Origin: Multifurca ochricompacta
Taxonomy: Eukaryota > Basidiomycota > Agaricomycetes > Russulales > Russulaceae
DNA: 64,000 nucleotides
Direction of reading: 5' to 3'
NCBI GenBank assembly: GCA_022496185.1
Contig: WTXG01000061.1
Location: forward strand, 120,368-184,367
A model generated the notes under the pieces. The model did not search any database, was not told where the DNA came from, and saw only the letters and a list, made by a program, of their open reading frames with translations. Positions 58,061 to 64,000 of the stretch are shown in pieces. Each line of letters starts with the position of its first letter. Positions within the stretch are counted from its first letter, which is position 1. Both the position numbers and the translations under genes were made by a program.

Positions 58061-60640
58061 TGTTACACTCAGCAGAGTGTTCTGTGCAGCATGCACGGGT
58101 CAGCATGGGTCCATTACCTCAGCCTTGAGCCTAGCACAATAAGGCTAGACTCTGGGCACTGTCTAGCTTTGGAATTGGTTAAGGTTTGGTGCTATAATCA
58201 AGCACAGAGGGAGACAGGATGAGCCAGCCAAAGGGAGCTAATCCCCTAAGGCTGTTAAGTGGGGACAGGGCCCAGTTGCTGTGCCGGAAGCACACCAAGT
58301 GCACTGGAGCCCTTAGGGAGTGGCAAAGGGGTTCAAAAGGAAGGGTACACACCCATTGCCAGAGGCAATGGGGGTCCCTGCAGGGATCTCAAGGATGCAA
58401 AAAAGGGGAAAAGGCTTCTGATGTATTGGGGGTCTAAGATCTCTAGGCTGAAGGCCCAAGAGGTCAAATCTAGGGGTGTACAAACTGTCTACAGGGTCTT
58501 ATATACTGTATGAGGCTCTGGTTTGTAGCTAATCAGGAACAGGGTCAGAGTCCTTATCATCCAATAGCAGATAAGATGTCAAATATAGTCCATGATAAGG
58601 ATAAGCCTTATCAGAAGCATAATCATGTGGGGCAGCCCCACAGGAGTCATATCAGTGTGGGAGGATTCCCACCAGGGTCAGGGGTGAATGGGGAAATGAC
58701 AGGTCCCACAGGAGTCAGATCAGTGTGGGAATACTCCCACAGGAGTCAGAGAAGAGGGTCAAGTGACTGATGGGTCAGATGATCTAAGGGGTCATGATCA
58801 AAGCCCAAGGTCACATGGTCAAAGGGGGTCACATGGTCTGAGGTCATGTGGTCAAGGGTCACATGACAGGTCATGGCTTTGAGTCCATGTCATGTGCCTA
58901 CAGGTCATGTGGTCTGGAGGGGCAAATGCAAGCCAAAGTCGTCTTGTGTGCAGAGTCAGGTTTGGCAGGGACAGTGTCAGAGATCCTATGGGTGTCAAGC
59001 ACAGGGACAGGGGTACTGGCCAAGGCATAAGCCAAGGCAATAAGGAAGGGTGATGTACATCCAACAGTATAGCAGCAGAACTACCATCAGTGTTACGAAC
59101 CTACTCTTTTCCTGACCCTCATACTGTGCCCCTCCCCTTTTCCCACACTTGACTGTCCACTCCCTTACTCCACCATCTCTTGACCACTTTGGCCCCAGAA
59201 CCCAGATGCCTATGACCTTGCACCTAGGACCTTTGACCCGATGCCCTTGACTTGCCACCTTGGGACCCTACCTGATGCCTGTGGCTTATATGCCCAGGAC
59301 CCCACCCTGATGCCTGTGACATGACGCTCTCAGGACCCCTTGCCCTTGACACCTGCACCTGACTCACTACTAGTTCAGCTACTGTGCTGATGGCTGCATT
59401 CCCTCTTCCCCTGATACTCGGCCTCTGTCTTGGCCAGCATCCATGCCCTGTCCCTGTGGCTGACACCCATGGGATCTCTGACACTGTCCCTGCCAAACCT
59501 GACTCTGCACACAAGATGACTTTGGCTTGCATTTGCCCCTCCAGACCACATGACCTGTAGGCACATGACATGGACTCAAAGCCATGACCTGCCATGTGAC
59601 CCTTGACCACATGACCTCAGACCACATGACCCCTTTGACCATGTGACCATGGACCTTGATCATGACCCCTTAGATCATCTGACCCATCAGTCACTCGACC
59701 CTCTCCTCTGACTCCTGTGGGAGTATTCCCACACTGATCCAACTTCTATGGGGCCTGTCATCTCCCCATTCGCCCCTGACCCTGGTGGGAATCCTCCCAC
59801 ACTGATATGACTCCTGTGGGGCTGCCCCACATGATTATGCTTCTGATAAGGCTTATCCTTATCATGGACTATATTTGACCTCTTATCTATTGGACGATAA
59901 GGACTCTGACCCCATCTTGGATTAGCTACAGACTAGACCCCCATACAGTATATAAGACCCTGTAGACAGTTTGTACGACCCCAGATTTGACCTCTTGTGC
60001 CTTCAGCCTAGAGATCTTAGACCCCAATACATCAGAAGCCCTTTCCCCTTCCTTACATCCTTGAGATCCTTGAAGGGACCTCCCATTGCCTCTGGCAATG
60101 GGTGTGTACCCTTCTCTTTGAACCCCTCTGCTGCCTCCTAGGTCCCCAGTGTGCTTGGTGTGCCTCTGGCATGGCAACTGGGCCTCATCCCTGCTTAACA
60201 GCCTTAGGGGATTAGCTCCCTTTGGTTGACTCATCCCGTCTCCCTCTGTGCTTGGTTATAGCACCAACCTTTAGTCCACTCTGAAGCTAGACAGTAGCCT
60301 GGAGCCTAGCCTTACCAAGCTAGGCTCCTGGCTAAGGCAATGGACCCGCGTCGACCTGTGCATGTCGCACACAGAGCGCCCTGCTGAGCGTAACAATCAG
60401 GTTAGGTGTAAATGGTGGCAAGGGAGGTTGGTCCTGTGAGCAACAGGTCACAGGCATCAGGGTAAGGTCCTGGGCACACAGACCACAGGCATCAAGAAGG
60501 TCCCAAGGCAGCATACCAAGGGCATCAGGGATCAGGGGCCAAAGAGGGCAGGAGACAGTGGTTTAGTGAAGGGGAAAGGTCAAGGGTGGTGTAAGGGAGC
60601 TGGCTCAGTGTGAGGAAGGGAAAAGAGTGGTGTTGTAACA
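58061..60640 (+). mobile_element. Solo LTR E1, itself split by E2
   Basis: It starts TGTTACACTCAGCAG and ends GGTGTTGTAACA, with target duplication ATACC at 58056-58060 and 60641-60645. After removal of E2 and one duplication it is 1270 bp. It carries GTCTTATATACTG and many short GGTCA(C/T)ATG repeats. No internal coding region remains, so it is a solo LTR. Confidence 0.85.
59091..60395 (-). mobile_element. Solo LTR E2 inserted in reverse inside E1
   Basis: 1305 bp, TGTTACGAACC...GAGCGTAACA, target duplication ATCAG at 59086-59090 and 60396-60400. Its reverse complement aligns with E1 (GGGAGCTAATCCCCTAAGG, CATTGCC.CTGGCAATGGG), so the pair forms a long imperfect inverted repeat. Confidence 0.88.
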
Positions 60641-60695
60641 ATACCTTAAGACTAACTCTTGTATATAGAATGTCTTTGTCTAGGTCAGTAGATAG

Positions 60696-61640
60696 TGTTG
60701 AACACTGAATGTGTTCAGTGATGCTTCAGGCATCAGGAGATTAGATTAGCTACTTCGTGGACTAGATTAGATATCGGAGTTTCAGACTTTTTATCATATC
60801 TGTCACAGCTCTACTTTATTTTTCCTTTTCTTTTCCCCTTTTTGGATCACATGACTGTGGGAAGATAACCCAGCAGTCTCAACACGTGATCATGGGAATG
60901 TAGTCATGACATGGGATCATGTGACCAAGTCACATGTAATAGTCACATGCTGCTTAGTCAGCAAATCACATGACAAGAGCCACTCAACAATAACAAGTCA
61001 ACTTTCTATTGTGTTTACCACAATAAAGCAGAGGCCCCACAGCCTAGACAGTTCTAGACCAAGTAGAGCTGCTATCAAGATAAGAGGAGTCCAGCCTAGA
61101 AGGTTCTAGGTAAGTGGAGCTCTAGATAAGGGCCCAGGTTGGGCCATGGCCAATTATAGCACAGAATCACATGTATCAGTAGATAGACATGTTCCAGACC
61201 TAAGGGCTAGACTACATATCAGTTATCTACTCCACAGTGACATCATTATGATGTCATAATGTGGGAGTATGATCAGTCAGCAGAGTAAAGCAGCTTATGA
61301 ATCACAAAGATAAGGCTCAGTCAGCAATACAGCTGACTGATACTTGCTGATTCTTGCTTACACCTACTGCTTACCTTGTTACACTGAGAAATGTATATAA
61401 GACCCCCTGTAACAGCCTGTAGCCCCCATCTTGTCCTCTTGGGGCTGCAGGTGAGCAACTGTCTACAGAGTTTGATACATAGTGCTAATCGTATACTGCC
61501 TCCCTGTGTGACTCGATCCTTTGGATCTTGTCCTCTTGGGGCTGCAGCTTCTTCCAGTTTCAGAACACTGTCATCATGGTTGAATAAACCACTGTGGGTG
61601 ACACAGTTCCTGGTCATTGCTTGATGCATGACATTTGCCT
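60696..61640 (+). mobile_element. Probable further LTR fragments
   Basis: It begins TGTTGAACACTGAATGTG followed by GATGCTTCAGGCATC, a diverged family D start. Further right, ATGTATATAAGACC (61391-61404) looks like an LTR promoter, followed by a 23 bp direct repeat (61428-61450 and 61525-61547). No ends or target duplication could be fixed. Confidence 0.4.
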
Positions 61641-61699
61641 CCATGGTATGCCCAACAACTTAGGTCACTTCCATCTTAGCCCTTCCTGTTTCTAAGTGT

Positions 61700-61866
61700 A
61701 CATGGAGCTTCACCCATTACAATATCATTATTACTTTCTTTCTTATGTTCCACAGTAGCTGACTGATGTACCTTAGTAATGATGTACAAGCATGTGATTA
61801 CCATTGGCCAATGGCCTTTATCCCTCTTGTTTATTATTTGGACTTTGTCCGGCACCTGTGGACTTA
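61700..61866 (+). mobile_element. Family D LTR fragment
   Basis: Shared blocks with the other family D LTRs include CATTGGCCAATGGC, TTTATCCCTCT and the run ending CACCTGTGGACTTA. It is cut at the TA dinucleotide 61865-61866 by the mariner remnant, exactly where the intact LTR continues with TTCCCAG. Left limit approximate. Confidence 0.6.
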
Positions 61867-62463
61867 CAGTAGCCCACAAAATCGTTCCAATGTTTGGCCA
61901 CCCTGAAGAGATTGACCTACCACACAATGAGAATAATTTCCAAAATTAGTAGAAATTAGTAGATGATAGTGTAGCATCTAAGCTTCAATTAGAGCCTATA
62001 TTAATGTCAATTGGATCAGTGGTTCATGATATATAAAATGCTTTGTGAGGCATTATCATTGGAACGGTTTTGTGGCCAACATGTGAGATGACAAAACCAG
62101 TATCTGGTGGTCATGGGAATGCATTGACAGTCATGTGACAATGTTTAATAAGTTGAACACACACCAAATAATCATCAAGAACACTTGCTTCTTACCATGC
62201 ATGCCCTCTCTGCTGCCAAAAGGACTCACATCATCTCCCTCCTCACTTCAGGCAAATCTGCCCATAAAGTGTCAACTATGACTGGCCATGGCACTATTAT
62301 CATCTCAAGATGGGTCATAAATACTGCCCTTACCATCCCAAGTCAAATGGAGGGAGACCAAGGAAGCTGACAGAGAGAAATGCTCAGCATGCTGTTTGCC
62401 TTATCTCCTCTGGCAGGGCAGACACAGATGTGGAAGTGACTAGAGCACTTCAGAAGTTGTTAA
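61867..62463 (+). mobile_element. Tc1/mariner remnant with internal inverted repeat
   Basis: It starts CAGTAGCCCACAAAATCG after a TA target. A 19-bp inverted repeat (61872-61890 and about 62059-62077, 17 of 19 paired) brackets the first ~200 bp. Transposase coding follows. The right part was displaced by the Copia LTR at 62464. Confidence 0.65.
62197..62463 (+). pseudogene. Truncated Tc1/mariner transposase
   Basis: From ATG at 62197 it reads MHALSAAKRTHIISLLTSGK and SAHKVSTMTGHGT, a helix-turn-helix start. One base shift near 62310 then leads to HKYCPYHPKSNGGRPRKL and LISSGRADTDVEVTRALQK, the second DNA-binding part. The catalytic DDE region is absent because the Copia LTR interrupts at 62464. 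Confidence 0.7.
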
Positions 62464-62967
62464 TGTTGACACAGGATGTGTCTGGAGATGCTTCAGGCAT
62501 CTAAGGTTCGCTTCAGCTGTAGATTAGATTAGATTCCGGAGTATCGGACTTTTTATGTTATCTTTATTACACTTCTTTTTCTTCTTACTCAGCTGATTAG
62601 TGATGGACTTAGTAATGCGCAGTAAGCATGTGATATCTCATTGGCCAATGGCCTTTATCCCTCTCTGTTTATTGTCCGGCACTTGTGGACTTATTCCCAG
62701 TGCGCACAGACCACTTCCCCTGGCCCCCATGGGTATATAAGGGAGTCTGTTTCGTCTCTTCCACTTCAGAGTTTCTTCAACCTCTGAAGTGTAAGTCATA
62801 CTATACTTTCTACTTTCCTTTGACTAACGTCTCTTGTAGATACTTGTCTTTCTAGGTCAGTAGAATAGTAATATAGAGTTTCTTCAACCTCTGAAGTATA
62901 CTTGTCTTTCTAGCCTAAACCGCTACTAACCACAGTCAGTATAACCAGCAGCATGAATTGTTTGACA
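62464..62967 (+). mobile_element. 5' LTR of a Ty1/Copia element
   Basis: 504 bp, starting TGTTGACACAGGATG and ending TTGTTTGACA. The promoter-like GGGTATATAAGGGAG lies at 62730-62744. A 30-bp-scale duplication of the GAGTTTCTTCAACCTCTGAAG block occurs at about 62767 and 62877. The internal part starts directly after it and the element extends beyond the window. Confidence 0.8.
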
Positions 62968-62983
62968 GGTTATGGGCCCTGCC
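62968..62983 (+). other. Primer-binding site resembling half-tRNA(iMet) type
   Basis: GGTTATGGGCCC directly follows the LTR. It nearly complements the anticodon stem-loop of initiator tRNA-Met (GGGCTCATAACCC), the primer form used by Drosophila copia. The match is from memory. Confidence 0.5.
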
Positions 62984-63906
62984 GCTCATACTGACTGTTT
63001 AAATTTCCTTTGTTCATAAAACAGCCCAACTCGCTCTTGCACATCAAGCTCACTAAAGCTTCAAAGTCTTTCCCACCAGCTTCTTCCAGTGAGCTTTTCT
63101 ATTTACGTTCTGTGCACCTTAACACCCCACAGGATGACGCAGTTCACTGCTCATCCTGAACTGTTTGGCTAGCCCTTTGGGGTTCTTGCAAAAGGTGATG
63201 AGGGACCCTAAGCGGGTGAAACACCTTGAGCTCCTTGAGTGCGCACTAGGTATTAGTAACTTTCATAGTTGTAGCTGGGTCTTCGTCCCATAGATAGTCT
63301 TAGTAGGCCTATAGCCAGAAGCTTGTGGCTTTAAGTCCAGCCAATGCTTGGCTCTGTCTGTAAGCCGGGTTTAGCGACCCGCATGCGGAGTTTAGGGTCT
63401 AGAACAAGGCATGGGTAGTCACTCCCATGACGCTTGGGCTCGATACAAGTAGGCTGCACTACTATAGTCTATACATAGTAGATATAGTCTTCATCTCTGG
63501 GCATAAGTATCCGTTGCCTTTGTAGGGTAACCACGCCCTACCAGAGACAGACTAGAAATCTACTTAGTCATGGCCCCAATCATCTAGGGCTTAATCATGG
63601 ACTCCACCACCAGCATTAGAGGAAGGGCTATACACCCTTTGTCTCTAATGGAACTTGCGGTTGGCTCCTCCATGACATGACTCCCAGTCTTGTTTACACT
63701 AGACACTCTGGCTAGTCTACCAGAGCTTATGTCTAGTTACAGGATTGCGCTAGACAGCTTTACTATACCTAGAAAGTCGCACAACAGAGGCAGGACCTTC
63801 TTAGGTTCTGAAGCATAGCGCCACAGTATGGGGTGGCACTCTTAAGCGAGACCTGGGCACTGGTTCTAACTGCTCCTTGGAACCAGGAACCTTTATACAT
63901 CTCAAA
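62984..63906 (+). other. Long untranslated leader of the Copia element
   Basis: About 0.92 kb between primer site and Gag start. No long open frame, no family recognised. It could hold packaging signals or another insertion. Confidence 0.45.
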
Positions 63907-64000
63907 ATGCCGTCCTCAATTGTCTTCCCTCCCTCCTCCAAGTTGGAGCGTCTTGATGGCTCCAACTGGCAAGTTTGGTCTGCCAACTTCAACGCCTTCT
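63907..64000 (+). CDS. Ty1/Copia Gag, N-terminus only (cut by window edge)
   Basis: ATG at 63907 opens MPSSIVFPPSSKLERLDG, followed by NWQVWSANFNAF. The L-x-G-x-N-[YW]-x-x-W pattern is the usual start of Copia Gag. The reading frame is open at the right edge. Confidence 0.75.
   Translation, partial: MPSSIVFPPSSKLERLDGSNWQVWSANFNAF

Larger units (their letters stand above)
57711..60695 (+). mobile_element. Copia-type LTR (family D) split by solo LTR E1
   Basis: The first piece is 57711-58060 and resumption is at 60646-60695. It starts TGTTGACACAGG like the Copia 5' LTR at 62464 and shares GAGATGCTTCAGGCATC, GACTTTTTATGTTATC, CGGCACTTGTGGACTTATTC-type blocks, the GGGTATATAAGGG promoter and CTTCAGAGTTTCTTC. 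After E1 it resumes with CTAACTCTTGTA and TCTAGGTCAGTAGATAG, matching the other copy. The last ~100 bp are missing or displaced by the next element. Confidence 0.75.

Noticed and set aside
58220..59060. Open frames in the E1 LTR as genes
   Set aside because: They lie entirely inside a solo LTR that recurs inverted in E2, with no conserved protein features.

Overview
The window looks like chromosomal DNA of a filamentous basidiomycete, most likely an agaricomycete. Genes are cut by short introns (about 50-90 nt) with GTRNGT-type donors. Several predicted proteins match lineages I know mainly from Agaricomycotina: a Gti1/Pac2 (WOPR) regulator, a 7TM DUF6533 protein, a MARVEL-type membrane protein, a CigA-like O-fucosyltransferase and a TKL kinase with an agaricomycete C-terminal domain. 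I cannot name the genus. All calls come from reading the sequence; no database was searched.

Region 1 (1-41 kb) is gene-bearing euchromatin of balanced base composition. From the left: a 13-exon TKL kinase fusion (+), a WOPR regulator (+), a 5.7 kb gene-poor stretch, a MARVEL-like protein (+), then a metal-related group made of a Ctr copper transporter (+), a tiny hydrophobic/proline-rich protein (+) and a ferric-reductase-type oxidoreductase (+), converging on an MFS drug/polyamine-type transporter (-). Next come an AGC-like kinase (+), a proline-rich protein (-), a 7TM DUF6533 protein (-), an O-fucosyltransferase-like type II membrane protein (-) sharing a 127 bp divergent promoter with a small unknown gene (+), a single-span membrane protein with a 15-nt microexon (+), and a Methyltransf_22/FkbM-like methyltransferase (-). 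Three introns appear to use GC-AG boundaries. Three conserved genes, and probably a fourth, are broken by what look like single-base losses, some in C runs.

Region 2 (41-47 kb) has a gene-poor stretch followed by a decayed fungal NLR-like gene (N-terminal helical region, NB-ARC-like NTPase, 40-residue TPRs).

Region 3 (47-64 kb) is a nest of transposable elements whose order of arrival can be read from target-site duplications (TSDs). An old solo LTR (TSD AGCAG) was split by a complete Ty3/Gypsy chromovirus (596 bp LTRs, TSD ATGTT). That element was later hit by two solo LTRs of one further family in opposite orientations (TSDs CTTCG and TCACC). Removing them restores the RNase H and integrase frames exactly. 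To the right, a Ty1/Copia-type LTR carries a 1.27 kb solo LTR (TSD ATACC), which carries an inverted sibling (TSD ATCAG). A Tc1/mariner remnant sits in another copy of the Copia LTR and is itself cut by a Copia 5' LTR whose element runs off the right edge, just after the start of Gag. The two Gypsy LTRs differ by 26 substitutions, all transitions and nearly all at CpG, and the in-frame stops I found in pol and the third ORF are all TGA, nearly all where CGA is expected. This points to CpG methylation/deamination or a RIP-like process. The third ORF, between pol and the 3' LTR, encodes a coiled-coil-like region followed by a cysteine/histidine array of zinc-knuckle type. It is the most unusual coding feature here.
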